Source: Bacilli bacterium (GTDB lineage Bacteria; Bacillota_I; Bacilli_A; RF39; UBA660). From it: DNA of 33,016 bases. Every line of letters begins with the position of its first letter. The first letter of the stretch is position 1. Below, one piece after another: positions 1 through 10,752 of the stretch. The position numbers and the translations under genes were made by a program. The notes beneath the pieces were generated by a model. The model ran no database searches. It saw only the letters and a list, made by a program, of their open reading frames with translations, and was not told the origin of the DNA. The stretch lies in the NCBI GenBank assembly GCA_022791775.1, contig JAAVZT010000035.1, positions 1 to 33,016 on the forward strand. The letters run 5' to 3'.

Positions 1-1419
1 AGCTCCTCCACTCATATCATATATTCCACTAATATTTCCTGTGGTACTTGCTAGATATCCTATATTTGTATTATATGGCTTGGTTACATTTTCTGTATTT
101 CCTGTTTGATTACAAGTTTCATCATTTATGTCACAGGTAGGTTCTAAGACAGCAGCATATCCTGTTTTATAATCTGAATTATTATTTATTCGAATGCGTC
201 CTAAATTGCCATAAATACTATGGGATAAATAAGCAACGGCTCCCCATTCGGTATTCTTCATCATATGAGAATCATAATCTCTTTGATAGTTATAACTATT
301 TTCATGCATATTTGCTAAAGTGATTCCTCGCCAGCTGTATGTATTTGGTTTAATCTGAATTTGTGAAGTATCTTTTACATTTTGTATTCCTTCTTTTGTA
401 GTCGTGGCGTCTTTATAACCTGTTTCAAATTTTCCCACCCACATTCCATTGGTGTCAAATACAGTAAAGGCAGGGTGCGTTAACCATTCATCTTTTTTCG
501 TTCCACTTTTAGCTTGCGTGTTTTTATTTTCAAATACTATTTCTATAGCTTGCATGTTATTTGTAATTTCTGAACCTAACTCATAATAAAGACCATCATT
601 AAAAATCTTATAACGATATCTTGGTACCCATACAAAATATGATTCAATATTGCCTTCTGGAATTTGTTCTCCATTTTGATAAGTTATTGTTTCGTTTTCT
701 AAAATAACAGCATTCGCCCAATTCTTTTTCCGATAGCTATACCATTCTCTTTGTACATCTGCTTTGTACACACTTCCATCATCGGCAATCGTAACTGGTA
801 TTAATCCATCCTTTAATATAGGATCTGCTCCATTTAAAATATCTTCAGTATAAGTTCCGCGATAATTATTATAGCTGCCTGTAATGCTTACCTTGCTTAT
901 AAATTCTTTTCGCATCGTATTCTCATCTGTTATTTCTATATCCCCGTCAAGCCACAAACGTAATTCAAATTCTTTAGTTGAATTTCCTTCAATGATTCCA
1001 TTTTCTAGTTGATAAGATTTTAGGGAACCATTTACTAATTTTTCTGCTATTGGCAATTGATTTAACAGTGTAATATTATTTTGATTCATTTTTAATTTTA
1101 CATATTTTTCATTTAAGCTGGTGCCATTTAATAATTCTAAATTCACTTGATAATTTAAACTGTTACTGCACTTATTGGTTAAACGAGCAATATAAGGAGC
1201 TAATTTTAAGCCCTCTTCGTCGCTAATAGGGTATGTTTTTAGTAACATAATATCTGAATTTTGATTTTCTTCGAAATTTAAATCGAAACATTTGCTTGTA
1301 ATGACATTAGCATTTAAACTTGCTTTTTCTATTTTCCAGTATGCATATGAACCACTGATAAAAATGACTATTGTTATGAAAAGCACGATCATTAAAGTGA
1401 TTATATTTTTCTTTTTCAT
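1..1419 (-). CDS. Membrane-anchored surface protein with lectin/FGE-like region, paralogue A (C-terminus cut off by window edge)
   Basis: An open frame of 473 codons runs from an ATG at 1419 to the left edge, so the C-terminus is missing. The protein starts with a short positive stretch and one hydrophobic segment (about residues 5-24) ending in SYAYW, typical of a signal anchor or uncleaved signal peptide, so most of it should lie outside the cell. It is collinear with the next gene and shares blocks such as ESYFVWIPRYRY, EWLTHPAFT, MWVGKFET, HMMKNTEWGAVAYLSHS and IYDMSGG. The last block resembles the core of sulfatase-modifying-factor/C-type-lectin folds (the GNVWEW-type region), but no ligand or enzyme activity can be assigned. 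Its Shine-Dalgarno (AAGGGGTGAA) overlaps the TAA stop of the upstream paralogue, so the two are very likely co-transcribed and translationally coupled. The family is common in uncultured gut Firmicutes, from memory; its function is unknown to me. Confidence 0.75.
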   Translation of the reverse strand, partial: MKKKNIITLMIVLFITIVIFISGSYAYWKIEKASLNANVITSKCFDLNFEENQNSDIMLLKTYPISDEEGLKLAPYIARLTNKCSNSLNYQVNLELLNGTSLNEKYVKLKMNQNNITLLNQLPIAEKLVNGSLKSYQLENGIIEGNSTKEFELRLWLDGDIEITDENTMRKEFISKVSITGSYNNYRGTYTEDILNGADPILKDGLIPVTIADDGSVYKADVQREWYSYRKKNWANAVILENETITYQNGEQIPEGNIESYFVWVPRYRYKIFNDGLYYELGSEITNNMQAIEIVFENKNTQAKSGTKKDEWLTHPAFTVFDTNGMWVGKFETGYKDATTTKEGIQNVKDTSQIQIKPNTYSWRGITLANMHENSYNYQRDYDSHMMKNTEWGAVAYLSHSIYGNLGRIRINNNSDYKTGYAAVLEPTCDINDETCNQTGNTENVTKPYNTNIGYLASTTGNISGIYDMSGGA

Positions 1420-1429
1420 AATTCACCCC

Positions 1430-3292
1430 TTATATTGAGAAGACTACTCGAAAGCTTGTCATGCCTTCTTGAGCTCCCGTTCCTGAAGAAAAAGCAAATA
1501 TTCCAGCTCCTTGTCCAAACATAACTGATGAACCTCGAAGCATCCAAGGGGCATTATTGGTTATAGCCCAAATTTCATCTGCATACCAAGACCCAATGTG
1601 ACGCGTATAATTTGAATTGGTGGAATATAATTTTGACCCAAACGGCCCCATTTCTCCTGTCGCATCTCCTAATATTCGAATGCTGGCATTGTTCATATTA
1701 TTTTCTAAGTAGCCATATGTGTCGTAATATTTAGAGTTCGGAAAAGCTTTTCCTGCTGATAAGTTTCCGACTTCGTTTCCATATGTTCCATTAAATCCAG
1801 AATTTTCACTACTGCTTTTTCCGCTTAATGGCTTTCCTTCTTTATCTGTCATCACGCTCATAACATATTCATAACTTCCCCCACTCATGTCATAAATTCC
1901 ACTAATGTTTCCTGTCGTACTCGCTAAATATCCTACTTCTGTGTTGTATGGTTTTGTTATTTCTGCTGTGTTGTTATATTGATTACATTCTTCATTGGTT
2001 CCTGTATATCCACAAGTTGGCTCAGTTACAGAAGCATAGCCAGTAATATAATCAGAATTGTTATTGATACGAATGGAAGCCATTTGTCCATATTTACTAT
2101 GGGATAAAAAGGCTACTGCTCCCCATTCGGTATTCTTCATCATATGAGAATCATATTCTCTTTTATATTGATAACTATTTTCAAAAGCATTTATGATTTG
2201 AATTCCTCGCCAGCTATGTACATTTGGTTTAATTGTTATTTTAGAGGCATCTATTATATTTTGTTTACAATCTTCCGAATTCGTGGCACCTAGAAAACTT
2301 GTTTCAAATTTTCCCACCCACATTCCATTAGTGTCAAATGCGGTAAAGGCAGGATGTGTTAACCAGTCTCCTTCTTTTGTTCCTTTTTTAATCTGTTGTT
2401 CTTTAGATTCAAACTCAATTTTAATTTCTTGTTCTTTTTGTTCGACGTTAGTTAAATTCGCATATAATCCTTTATCAAATATTTGATAACGATATCTTGG
2501 TATCCACACAAAATATGATTCTATATTGGTTTCTGGAATAATTTCATTTTCTTGATAAGAAACACTTTCGTCTGTTAAAATGACTGCATTCGCCCAATTT
2601 TTCTTTTCATAGCTATACCATTCACTATTTTCATCAGCTTTTCGTACTTCTCCATTTGCGGCGATGGTTACTGGAATTAATCCATCTTTGATGACAGGGT
2701 CTGTTCCATTTAAAATGTTTTCGGTGTACTTTGTATCATAATCAGCTTCGATGGTTACTTTTCCTTCAAAAGTTTTATTCATTACTTCTGTATTTTCACT
2801 ATTTACTCCTCCATCGATCCATAAACGCAGTTCATAGTTTTTTTCCTCATTTGCATTAATGGTAAGTTCTTCTAAAATATAGCTTTTCTTAGCTTGTTTA
2901 AGGCTAGGAGTTGTCTCTTTTAATTCACTTACTTTTTTTATTAAGTTTGTATTTAATAAACTTTTTATATATTTTTCGTTCATGGTGCTAATTTGGTCTA
3001 TTTCTAAACGAATTGTATATTTTGCCTTCTGCGCACATTCATTACGAATCGTAAACGTATAAGGTGTTAACTTCTTTCCATCTTCATCACTAATGGGATA
3101 TGCTTCTAATAACTGAATATTACTATTTGCTTGTTCTTCAAAGATGAAACGAAAGCAGCCAGTTGTTACTAAATTGGTTGTAGTTTGTGCTTGAATATAA
3201 AGCCAATAAGCATAGCTAAAACCTACTATTCCAAGGATTATCACAATGATGCTTATCGTTCCAATCATCCACATTTTTTGTTTTTTTTCCAT
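1430..3292 (-). CDS. Membrane-anchored surface protein with lectin/FGE-like C-terminus, paralogue B
   Basis: Full-length paralogue of the partial gene at 1-1419. I chose the ATG at 3292 (MEKKQKMWM, 620 aa): the AGAGG at about 3302-3306 abuts the upstream ATG at 3301, but is spaced 9 bases from this one. One transmembrane segment (about residues 8-28) ends in FSYAYW, followed by a beta-rich middle region with a conserved Cys near residue 45 and an acidic ISDEDG motif. The C-terminal half carries ESYFVWIPRYRYQIF, MWVGKFETSF, NTEWGAVAFLSHS and IYDMSGGSYEYV. It ends in WMLRGSSVMFGQGAGIFAF and SFRVVFSI, the ending expected of formylglycine-generating-enzyme/C-type-lectin folds, also used by target-binding proteins of diversity-generating retroelements. 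I see no reverse transcriptase or template repeat here, so a displayed binding protein or adhesin is only an inference. It has its own promoter after the rpoC terminator. Confidence 0.8.
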   Translation of the reverse strand: MEKKQKMWMIGTISIIVIILGIVGFSYAYWLYIQAQTTTNLVTTGCFRFIFEEQANSNIQLLEAYPISDEDGKKLTPYTFTIRNECAQKAKYTIRLEIDQISTMNEKYIKSLLNTNLIKKVSELKETTPSLKQAKKSYILEELTINANEEKNYELRLWIDGGVNSENTEVMNKTFEGKVTIEADYDTKYTENILNGTDPVIKDGLIPVTIAANGEVRKADENSEWYSYEKKNWANAVILTDESVSYQENEIIPETNIESYFVWIPRYRYQIFDKGLYANLTNVEQKEQEIKIEFESKEQQIKKGTKEGDWLTHPAFTAFDTNGMWVGKFETSFLGATNSEDCKQNIIDASKITIKPNVHSWRGIQIINAFENSYQYKREYDSHMMKNTEWGAVAFLSHSKYGQMASIRINNNSDYITGYASVTEPTCGYTGTNEECNQYNNTAEITKPYNTEVGYLASTTGNISGIYDMSGGSYEYVMSVMTDKEGKPLSGKSSSENSGFNGTYGNEVGNLSAGKAFPNSKYYDTYGYLENNMNNASIRILGDATGEMGPFGSKLYSTNSNYTRHIGSWYADEIWAITNNAPWMLRGSSVMFGQGAGIFAFSSGTGAQEGMTSFRVVFSI

Positions 3293-3333
3293 TGTTATCA
3301 TCCTCTAATCAATATTTTCTATTCTACAATCAA

Positions 3334-3362
3334 ATTGTATCACATTCTATTTCTTTATTGAA
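3334..3362 (-). promoter_or_regulatory. Promoter for the paired surface-protein genes
   Basis: Extended -10 (TGATACAAT, 3334-3342) with a weak -35 (TTCAAT, 3357-3362) at 17-base spacing. It lies between the rpoC terminator and the start at 3292, so the two surface-protein genes need not depend on rpoBC read-through. Confidence 0.5.
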
Positions 3363-3371
3363 GAAAAAATC

Positions 3372-3398
3372 AAAAAAAAGAATAGTACTTTTCTATTC
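3372..3398 (-). terminator. rpoC terminator overlapping the stop codon
   Basis: On the minus strand a perfect 6-bp stem (GAATAG/CTATTC, loop AAAAGTA) is followed by eight T. The rpoC TAG stop lies inside the 5' arm. Confidence 0.85.
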
Positions 3399-6300
3399 TT
3401 CATTTTCTTCTGACATTAATTTTTCTTCCAAAAACTCGCTTGGCTCATCATCCATAAATTCTTTTTCTAAAATCATATCAATGTCACTATATTGTTTCGC
3501 ACCAGTTCCAGCTGGAATTAGTTTTCCAATGATAACATTCTCTTTTAAACCTCTTAAGTAGTCTACTTTTCCTTTGATTGCTGCATCTGTTAAAACTCTT
3601 GTTGTTTCTTGGAATGAAGCTGCAGAAAGGAAAGAATCAGTTTCTAAAGAGCTTTTGGTAATACCTAGCATAATTGGACGTCCTTTAGCAGGAACTCCAC
3701 CTTTTAAAATAACTGGTTTATTTGCTTCCGTAAAGTCATGTAATGACACGGTTAATCCTTCAACTAATTCTGTATCTCCCGCATCTACAATTCGAACTTT
3801 GCTAATCATTCGTTTTACAATTAATTCAATGTGTTTATCAGAAATGTCTACACCTTGTAATTTATATACCATTTGAATTTCTTTTAAAATGTATTCTTGC
3901 GCTGTAATTGGATCTGTAACAGCTAATAATTCTTTTGGACTAATGGCTCCTTCTGTTAATTTGTCTCCAGCACTAACCATATCGCCTTCATGAACACGTA
4001 ACTTCATATTGTAATTTGTTACATGATCTCTTGCTTCTACTTCATTTTCAACAACAATTTTATATTTTCCATTATCTTCTTTAATACTTGCTACTTTACC
4101 ATTGATTTCAGAAATAGTTGCTTTACCTTTTGGATTACGCGCTTCAAATAATTCTTCTACACGTGGAAGACCTTGGGTAATATCATCTCCACCCGCAACA
4201 CCACCAGTATGGAATGTACGCATGGTTAACTGTGTTCCTGGTTCTCCGATAGATTGAGCAGCCATAATTCCAACAGCTTCACCTGTTTCTACCAAGTTTC
4301 CAGTTGCAAGGTTTCTTCCATAACATTTTTGACAAACTCCAGTTGGGGTTTTACAAGTAAGTGCGCTACGAATTTCAATACTTTTTAATCCAGCATCTTC
4401 AATTTTCTTAACGATGTTTTCAGTGATCATTTCACCTTTTTCTAAAATTAATTCTTTTGTTTCTGGATTTATTATTTTTTGAGCACTATAACGTCCTAAA
4501 ATACGTTCTCCTAATGATTCAATGATGGAACCATCTTTATCATTAATTAAATCATGAACTTCTACACCATGGATTGAACCACAATCAAATTCTTTGACGA
4601 TTATATCTTGAGCAACGTCTACCAAACGTCGTGTTAAGTATCCTGAATCGGCTGTACGAAGAGCTGTATCAGCAGATCCCTTTCTAGAACCATGACTCGA
4701 TAAGAAGAATTCGGATACATCCAATCCTTCACTAAAGTTAGAAGTGATTGGAATTTCTACTGTCGATCCGTCTGGTTTTGCCATTAATCCACGCATTCCT
4801 GCTAATTGAGAGAAGTTTGAAATAGATCCACGTGCTCCTGAGTTCATCATCATGAATAGTGGATTCTCATAATCATTATTTGATAATTCTTCCAATTCTT
4901 TTTGAATTTTTTTGTTGGCTTTTGTCCAAACATCTATGACATTATTATAACGTTCTTCTTCGGTAATTAAACCTCTTTTATATTGTTTATTGATTTTTTC
5001 AACTAAAGCATTTCCTTCATCAATTACTTGATGTTTGGTTTTACTTGGAACAATATCTGCTGCTGATACTGTAATACCTGCTATTGTAGAGTATTTAAAA
5101 CCTAAATCTTTTAATTTATCTAACATGATACTTGTTTCGGTTGTTTTATATCGTTTAAATACTTGTGCAATAATTTGTCCCAATGTTTTTTTCACGAATG
5201 GTTTTGTAACTTCCATTTCAGATATTGCTTTTTCGATATCTGTTCCCATACTCAAGAAATATTTGCTTGGTGTAATTCCTTCAATATTTTCTTTTGTTCC
5301 TTCATTAATATAAGGATAGCTATCTGGTAAAATTTCATTAAATATTATTTTACCACACGTCGTTACTAAATATTTATCTTTTTGTTCTTCTGTAAATAAT
5401 TTGTGTTTAAAGGAACGAACTGGAACAGCAATTCTTGCATGAAGAGTGATTTCTTTTCGTTCGTAAGCCATTAATACTTCATTTGGATCTTTGTACACTT
5501 TTCCTTCATGATTTTCTCCAGCTTTTTCCATCGTAATATAGCAATTTCCAAGAACCATGTCCTGTGATGGTGTAACAATTGGTTTTCCATCTTTCGGATT
5601 TAAGATATTATTCGCCCCCAGCATTAATAATCTAGCTTCAGCTTTTGCTTCTTCAGATAAAGGGATGTGAATAGCCATTTGATCCCCATCAAAATCGGCA
5701 TTAAATCCTGTACAAACAAGTGGATGTAAGCGGATTGCTTTTCCACCAACTAATTTCGGTTCAAAAGCTTGAATTCCTAAACGATGCAAAGTTGGAGCAC
5801 GATTTAACATAACTGGATGTTCTGTTATTACATCTTCTACTACATCCCACACCACGTCATCACGTGTTTCAATTAATTTCTTGGCACCTTTGATATTATG
5901 GGCAAGTCCTCGTTCTACTAAACCATGAATTACATGTGGTTTGAATAATTCTAAGGCCATTTCCTTTGGAATTCCGCATTGATACATTTTTAAATTAGGA
6001 CCAACAACAATAACAGAGCGTCCGGAATAATCTACTCGTTTTCCTAATAAGTTTTGACGAAATCTTCCCTGTTTTCCTTTTAACATGCTAGAAAGACTTT
6101 TTAATGGACGATTTCCAGCTGCCGTTACGCTTCTGCCACGACGACCATTATCTAATAAAGAATCAACAGCTTCTTGAAGCATTCTCTTTTCATTTTGAAC
6201 AATAATAGATGGAGCGCCCAATTCTAATAATTTTTTTAAACGATTGTTTCGATTAATAATTCTTCGATATAAATCATTTAAATCACTCGTAGCAAATCGA

Positions 6301-7040
6301 CCACCATCTAATTGAATCATAGGTCTTAAATCAGGAGGAATTACAGGTAATACATCAATAATCATCCATTCTGGTCGATTTCCAGATTCTTCAAAAGATA
6401 CAAGGCATTCTAAACGTTTACCTAATCGAATTCTTTTTTGACCAGTAGCTCCTTCTAATTCATGACGCAAATCATCTATTTCCTTGGCAATATCTACTTC
6501 ACTTAATAATTTTTTGATTGCTTCTGCTCCCATGCCAACTTGGAAACTACTTCCATATTTTTCGTAATATGCCCGATATTCTTTATCGGATAATGTTTGT
6601 TTTTTGGCAAGTGGAGCACTTCCTGGATCTAATACAACATAACTGACAAAATATAAAACTTCTTCTAAATCTCTTGGAGACATGTCAAGAACAAGTCCCA
6701 TTTTAGAAGGAACTCCTTTAAAAAACCAAATGTGAGAACAAGGAGCAGCAAGTTCAATATGCCCCATCCGCTCTCTTCGCACTTTGCTTTTCGTTACTTC
6801 TACACCACAACGATCACAGATCACATTTTTGTAACGTAATCTTTTATATTTTCCACAAGAACATTCATAATCTTTAGTTGGTCCAAATATTTTTTCACAA
6901 AATAGCCCATCGCGTTCTGGTTTTAGTGTACGATAATTAATTGTTTCTGGCTTTTTTACTTCTCCAAATGACCATTCCCGTATCTTTTCTGGGGAAGCGA
7001 TTCCAATTTTTATTCCTTTAAAATTATTAACGGCTATCAT
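3393..7040 (-). CDS. rpoC: DNA-directed RNA polymerase subunit beta'
   Basis: Largest catalytic subunit of RNA polymerase, 1215 aa, close to the 1199 aa of Bacillus subtilis. The N-terminal zinc site has Cys60, Cys62, Cys75 and Cys78. The catalytic magnesium loop [10 protein letters not shown] is at residues 447-456 (Asp449, 451, 453). The second zinc site uses Cys820, Cys896, Cys903 and Cys906. The trigger-loop region ([21 protein letters not shown]) is intact. The C-terminus is acidic (ending SEENEE). No large lineage-specific insertion is evident. The ATG overlaps the rpoB stop as ATGA, with a GGTGAG ribosome site inside the end of rpoB, so the two subunits are translationally coupled. A terminator sits directly at the stop codon, making rpoC the last gene of the unit. 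Confidence 0.98.
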   Translation of the reverse strand: MIAVNNFKGIKIGIASPEKIREWSFGEVKKPETINYRTLKPERDGLFCEKIFGPTKDYECSCGKYKRLRYKNVICDRCGVEVTKSKVRRERMGHIELAAPCSHIWFFKGVPSKMGLVLDMSPRDLEEVLYFVSYVVLDPGSAPLAKKQTLSDKEYRAYYEKYGSSFQVGMGAEAIKKLLSEVDIAKEIDDLRHELEGATGQKRIRLGKRLECLVSFEESGNRPEWMIIDVLPVIPPDLRPMIQLDGGRFATSDLNDLYRRIINRNNRLKKLLELGAPSIIVQNEKRMLQEAVDSLLDNGRRGRSVTAAGNRPLKSLSSMLKGKQGRFRQNLLGKRVDYSGRSVIVVGPNLKMYQCGIPKEMALELFKPHVIHGLVERGLAHNIKGAKKLIETRDDVVWDVVEDVITEHPVMLNRAPTLHRLGIQAFEPKLVGGKAIRLHPLVCTGFNADFDGDQMAIHIPLSEEAKAEARLLMLGANNILNPKDGKPIVTPSQDMVLGNCYITMEKAGENHEGKVYKDPNEVLMAYERKEITLHARIAVPVRSFKHKLFTEEQKDKYLVTTCGKIIFNEILPDSYPYINEGTKENIEGITPSKYFLSMGTDIEKAISEMEVTKPFVKKTLGQIIAQVFKRYKTTETSIMLDKLKDLGFKYSTIAGITVSAADIVPSKTKHQVIDEGNALVEKINKQYKRGLITEEERYNNVIDVWTKANKKIQKELEELSNNDYENPLFMMMNSGARGSISNFSQLAGMRGLMAKPDGSTVEIPITSNFSEGLDVSEFFLSSHGSRKGSADTALRTADSGYLTRRLVDVAQDIIVKEFDCGSIHGVEVHDLINDKDGSIIESLGERILGRYSAQKIINPETKELILEKGEMITENIVKKIEDAGLKSIEIRSALTCKTPTGVCQKCYGRNLATGNLVETGEAVGIMAAQSIGEPGTQLTMRTFHTGGVAGGDDITQGLPRVEELFEARNPKGKATISEINGKVASIKEDNGKYKIVVENEVEARDHVTNYNMKLRVHEGDMVSAGDKLTEGAISPKELLAVTDPITAQEYILKEIQMVYKLQGVDISDKHIELIVKRMISKVRIVDAGDTELVEGLTVSLHDFTEANKPVILKGGVPAKGRPIMLGITKSSLETDSFLSAASFQETTRVLTDAAIKGKVDYLRGLKENVIIGKLIPAGTGAKQYSDIDMILEKEFMDDEPSEFLEEKLMSEENEE

Positions 7041-10000
7041 AGAATCTCACCACTTTCCATATCTTCATCGTCCAGCTTTATATCTTCTGGAAACTCTAAA
7101 TCATCAAGATCTTGTTCTTCAAATTCTTCTTCCTCAGGATCTTCCATTTCTGGTTCTTCTCTTGACTCTAAATCTGAAATATCTATTTCATCTATCTTAA
7201 TGGTTTCCTCTTTTTCTTCTTCTTCTTCTATTTCTTTTAAATCTAATAAATTGTCTTTATTATCTAGTATTTGAACATCTAATCCTAAAGCTTGGAATTC
7301 TTTTATTAAAACACGGAATGATTCTGGAACTCCAGCTTGATTTACGGTTTTTCCTTTTACTAAGGCTTCATATACTTTTACACGACCAATAATGTCATCG
7401 GATTTAATGGTTAAAATTTCTTGAAGAACATGGGCTGCACCATATGCATATAATGCCCAAACTTCCATCTCTCCAAATCTTTGACCACCAAATTGAGCTT
7501 TTCCTCCAAGTGGTTGTTGTGTTACTAATGAGTATGGTCCTGTGGCTCTAGCATGAAGTTTATCGTCAACCATGTGGTGTAGTTTTACCATGTACATTAC
7601 ACCCACATTTACTTTATTTTCAAAAGGTTCTCCTGTACGGCCATTAATTAGTTCAACTTTTCCATCTTCGCTCATGCCTGCTTCTAACATTTCTTCGCGA
7701 ATATCCTCTAGGTTAGCTCCATCAAATACTGGGGTTGCATAATGGACACCCATTTTCTTTCCTGCCATTCCTAGATGAACTTCTAAAATTTGGCCAATAT
7801 TCATTCTGGAAGGTACTCCAAGTGGATTTAACATGATATCAACAGGCCGTCCATCTGGCAAGTATGGCATGTCTTCTTCTGGTAACACAAGAGAAATAAC
7901 ACCTTTATTTCCGTGGCGACCACTCATTTTGTCTCCTACTTGAATTTTTCTTTTTTGAATAATATAAACACGAATTATTTTAAAGACACCAGCTGGTAAT
8001 TCATCAGAATTTTCTTTTGTATAAACTTTAACATCGTGAACGATTCCACCTGCACCATGTTCTACTTTTAAAGATGTGTCACGTACTTCACGGGTCTTTT
8101 CACCAAATATAGCATGTAATAGTTTTTCTTCACTCGTTAATTCTTGTACTCCTTTTGGTGTAACTTTTCCAACTAAGATATCTCCTTCTTTTACTTCGGT
8201 TCCGATTCTCACAATACCTTCTGAGTCTAGGTTTCGTCTTGCTTCTTCTCCTACATTTGGAATATCTCGCGTGATTTCCTCTGGTCCTAATTTTGTATCA
8301 CGGCATTCAATATCATAATGTTCAATATGAAGTGATGTATAAACATCATCTTTTACTAGTTTTTCATTTAAAATGACGGCGTCTTCGTAGTTATATCCAT
8401 TATATGTCATAAAGGCTACAGTCATATTTTTTCCTAAGGCCAATTCACCTTTGTCACAACTTGGACCATCTGCAATGACTTGCCCCATATGAATCGAATC
8501 ACCTTTTTTAACAATTGGGCGATGATTAAAACTAGAAGAGGCATTACTGCGCTCAAAGTTTGCAAGATAATAAATATCTTTGCCTTTTGCATTTTTAATA
8601 ATTATTTTTTTAGAATCGGCATAGTCTACTACACCATCGGCTTTTGCTACAACACATGATCCAGAATATTTGGCAGCAACACATTCCACTCCAGTTCCAA
8701 CAATCGGAGCTTCTGCTTTTAATAATGGAACAGCTTGACGTTGCATGTTAGAACCCATTAGGGTACGATTCGCATCATCGTAGTTTAAGAATGGAATACA
8801 GCTTGTTGTTACTGATACAACTTGACTTGGAGCTACGTCAACGAAGTCAACTTCTTCTCTTTTAATCATGACGTTATCTCCATTAATTCGAACGATAATT
8901 TCATTTTCTATAATGCGATTTTGGTCATCGATTTTTACCGTTGCTTGTGAAATATAATAATCGGCTTCTTCATCGGCAGTCATATAAACAATATCATCCA
9001 TTTGAACAACGCCATCTATTACGCGACGATATGGGGTCATAATGAAACCATATTCATTTATTTTGGCATATCCTGCTAAAGAGGTAATTAATCCAATATT
9101 TTGTCCTTCTGGAGATTCAATTGGACAAATTCTTCCATAATGCGATGCATTTACATCTCGAACATCCATTCCAGCACGATCCCTTGAAAGTCCTCCAGGT
9201 CCTAAAGAAGAAAGACGTCTTTTATCAGTTAATTCAGCGATAGGGTTAATTTGATCCATGAATTTAGATAACTGAGAACTTCCAAAAAATTCTTTTAAGA
9301 CAGCTGTTACTGGTCGAATATTAATTAGAGATTTTGGTGTTACATCTTCAATTTCTTGTGTTGTCATACGTTCTCTTATTACACGTTCCATCCGTGACAT
9401 ACCAACACGAAATTGATTTTGAATTAATTCACCGACTTGTCTTACACGACGATTTCCTAAATGGTCGATTTCATCCGTATTTCCAATACTATTTTGAAGA
9501 TTTAAATAGTAGGAAATAGAAGCAAAAATGTCTGGAATGGTTAATCTTCTCTCAGTAATATTTTGATCATTTCCAATTACTTTAATTATTTTATCAGGAT
9601 TATTCTTATCAAATATTTTAATTTCTTGAATCGTATCATAATTATCTAATTCTTCATTAATCATGACTTTATGAAGTCCAAAACCATCTTTTAAAATTGG
9701 CTTAATTGTTTCTAATATATCTTTAGTAATAATGGTTCCTTTTTTCACAATGATATCTTTTCCATTTTTAATATCTTCTGCTAATGTTTGGTTTAATAAA
9801 CGATCACTTACATTTAGTTTCTTATTGAATTTATAACGCCCTACTTTTGCTAAATCATAACGAAAACGATCAAAGAATCTTGTTACTAATTGGTTCTTTG
9901 AAGAATCTAGGGTTGCAGGTTCTCCAGGTCTTAATTTTTCATAAATTTCAATTAAAGCTTCATCACTATTTTTGGTACTATCTTTTTCAAAAGTGTTCAA

Positions 10001-10651
10001 TAAATAGTCATTTTCTCCGAATACTTGAATAATATCTTCATTGCTAGAAAGTCCTAGTGCACGTAAGAACGTTGTAACTGGTACTTTTCTAGTTCGATCA
10101 ATTCGAACATACATAATGTCTCTAGCATCTAGTTCAAATTCCAACCAAGTTCCTTTGTTTGGAATCATTTCTCCACTAATAATACGACGGCCATTTTTAT
10201 CTATTTCACGCTTAAAATATACGCTTGGAGAACGTACTAATTGTGATACAATAACTCGCTCTGCTCCATTAATAATAAACGTTCCAGCATCTGTCATTAA
10301 AGGCATATCTCCCAAGAAAATTTCTTGTTCTTTTACTTCTCCTGTTTCATGAATAAATACTCTTGCTTGAACTTTTAATGGTGCAGCATAATTGACCATT
10401 CTTTCTTTGGCTTCTTTGATTGAATATCTAGGTTCATCAAATGAATAATCGCCAAAATCGATTGTGACATTTCCAGTGAAGCTTTCTACTGGAAATAAAT
10501 CTTCAAATACCTCTTTAATGCCTTGCTCTAAAAAGTTATTATAGGACTTTTTTTGGATTTCTAAAAGATCGGTTAATTCCATTGTATTTTTACTTTTAGA
10601 AAAACTTCTTCTTTCACGATAATCTCCGAATTTTTTTAATGTGTAAGCCAC
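7037..10651 (-). CDS. rpoB: DNA-directed RNA polymerase subunit beta (predicted rifampicin-resistant)
   Basis: Catalytic beta subunit, 1204 aa from the GTG at 10651 ([17 protein letters not shown]). I prefer this start because GGGGTG lies about 5 bases upstream and the longer frame to 10717 would begin at the predicted transcription start. Classic beta regions are present: [59 protein letters not shown], and the switch/clamp region near the end ([19 protein letters not shown]). In rifampicin cluster I, Lys463 replaces E. coli Gln513 and Asp476 replaces His526; both changes are known resistance substitutions elsewhere. The last roughly 60 residues form a strongly acidic tail rich in Glu and Asp. 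The gene has its own promoter overlapping the methyltransferase stop, and rpoC follows with an ATGA overlap. Confidence 0.98.
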   Translation of the reverse strand: MAYTLKKFGDYRERRSFSKSKNTMELTDLLEIQKKSYNNFLEQGIKEVFEDLFPVESFTGNVTIDFGDYSFDEPRYSIKEAKERMVNYAAPLKVQARVFIHETGEVKEQEIFLGDMPLMTDAGTFIINGAERVIVSQLVRSPSVYFKREIDKNGRRIISGEMIPNKGTWLEFELDARDIMYVRIDRTRKVPVTTFLRALGLSSNEDIIQVFGENDYLLNTFEKDSTKNSDEALIEIYEKLRPGEPATLDSSKNQLVTRFFDRFRYDLAKVGRYKFNKKLNVSDRLLNQTLAEDIKNGKDIIVKKGTIITKDILETIKPILKDGFGLHKVMINEELDNYDTIQEIKIFDKNNPDKIIKVIGNDQNITERRLTIPDIFASISYYLNLQNSIGNTDEIDHLGNRRVRQVGELIQNQFRVGMSRMERVIRERMTTQEIEDVTPKSLINIRPVTAVLKEFFGSSQLSKFMDQINPIAELTDKRRLSSLGPGGLSRDRAGMDVRDVNASHYGRICPIESPEGQNIGLITSLAGYAKINEYGFIMTPYRRVIDGVVQMDDIVYMTADEEADYYISQATVKIDDQNRIIENEIIVRINGDNVMIKREEVDFVDVAPSQVVSVTTSCIPFLNYDDANRTLMGSNMQRQAVPLLKAEAPIVGTGVECVAAKYSGSCVVAKADGVVDYADSKKIIIKNAKGKDIYYLANFERSNASSSFNHRPIVKKGDSIHMGQVIADGPSCDKGELALGKNMTVAFMTYNGYNYEDAVILNEKLVKDDVYTSLHIEHYDIECRDTKLGPEEITRDIPNVGEEARRNLDSEGIVRIGTEVKEGDILVGKVTPKGVQELTSEEKLLHAIFGEKTREVRDTSLKVEHGAGGIVHDVKVYTKENSDELPAGVFKIIRVYIIQKRKIQVGDKMSGRHGNKGVISLVLPEEDMPYLPDGRPVDIMLNPLGVPSRMNIGQILEVHLGMAGKKMGVHYATPVFDGANLEDIREEMLEAGMSEDGKVELINGRTGEPFENKVNVGVMYMVKLHHMVDDKLHARATGPYSLVTQQPLGGKAQFGGQRFGEMEVWALYAYGAAHVLQEILTIKSDDIIGRVKVYEALVKGKTVNQAGVPESFRVLIKEFQALGLDVQILDNKDNLLDLKEIEEEEEKEETIKIDEIDISDLESREEPEMEDPEEEEFEEQDLDDLEFPEDIKLDDEDMESGEIL

Positions 10652-10683
10652 GATTTCACCCCATCTAATATAATTTATTTTTT

Positions 10684-10704
10684 GATTTTTTTGCGCAAAA
10701 AATC
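10684..10704. promoter_or_regulatory. Palindrome in the rpoB leader
   Basis: A 21-base near-perfect AT-rich palindrome centred on GCGC, with one extra base in one arm, lies in the predicted leader between the rpoB promoter and the start codon. It is not followed by a T-run on the minus strand, so it is not a simple terminator. A leader hairpin controlling rpoB expression, or a protein-binding site, is possible; neither can be shown here. Confidence 0.4.
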
Positions 10705-10723
10705 TACACGTCACCAATTTCTA

Positions 10724-10752
10724 ATTCTAACAGTCGATAATATCAATGTCAA
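10724..10752 (-). promoter_or_regulatory. Strong sigma-A-type promoter for rpoB
   Basis: Perfect -35 TTGACA (10747-10752), 17-base spacer, extended -10 TGTTAGAAT with hexamer TAGAAT at 10724-10729. The TGA stop of the upstream methyltransferase is contained in the TTGACA box. This predicts an rpoB leader of about 65 bases. Confidence 0.8.

Noticed and set aside
1430-1560. Diversity-generating retroelement variable region at the end of the surface protein
   Set aside because: The ending fits the fold, but no template repeat or reverse transcriptase lies in the window and the paralogue's matching end is cut off, so adenine-specific variation cannot be tested.
9334-10352. Several plus-strand frames opposite rpoB
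   Set aside because: They are antisense shadows of rpoB without ribosome sites or protein-like conservation.
10652-10717. Longer rpoB N-terminus beginning at 10717
   Set aside because: The extra 22 residues do not resemble RpoB, no ribosome site precedes them, and the predicted transcription start from the 10724-10752 promoter falls at about 10717. The GTG at 10651 has GGGGTG upstream.
7037-10751. Mycoplasma-type code with TGA as tryptophan
   Set aside because: TGA ends the methyltransferase, rpoB, xfp and 26203 genes at family-expected positions, and Trp is encoded by TGG.
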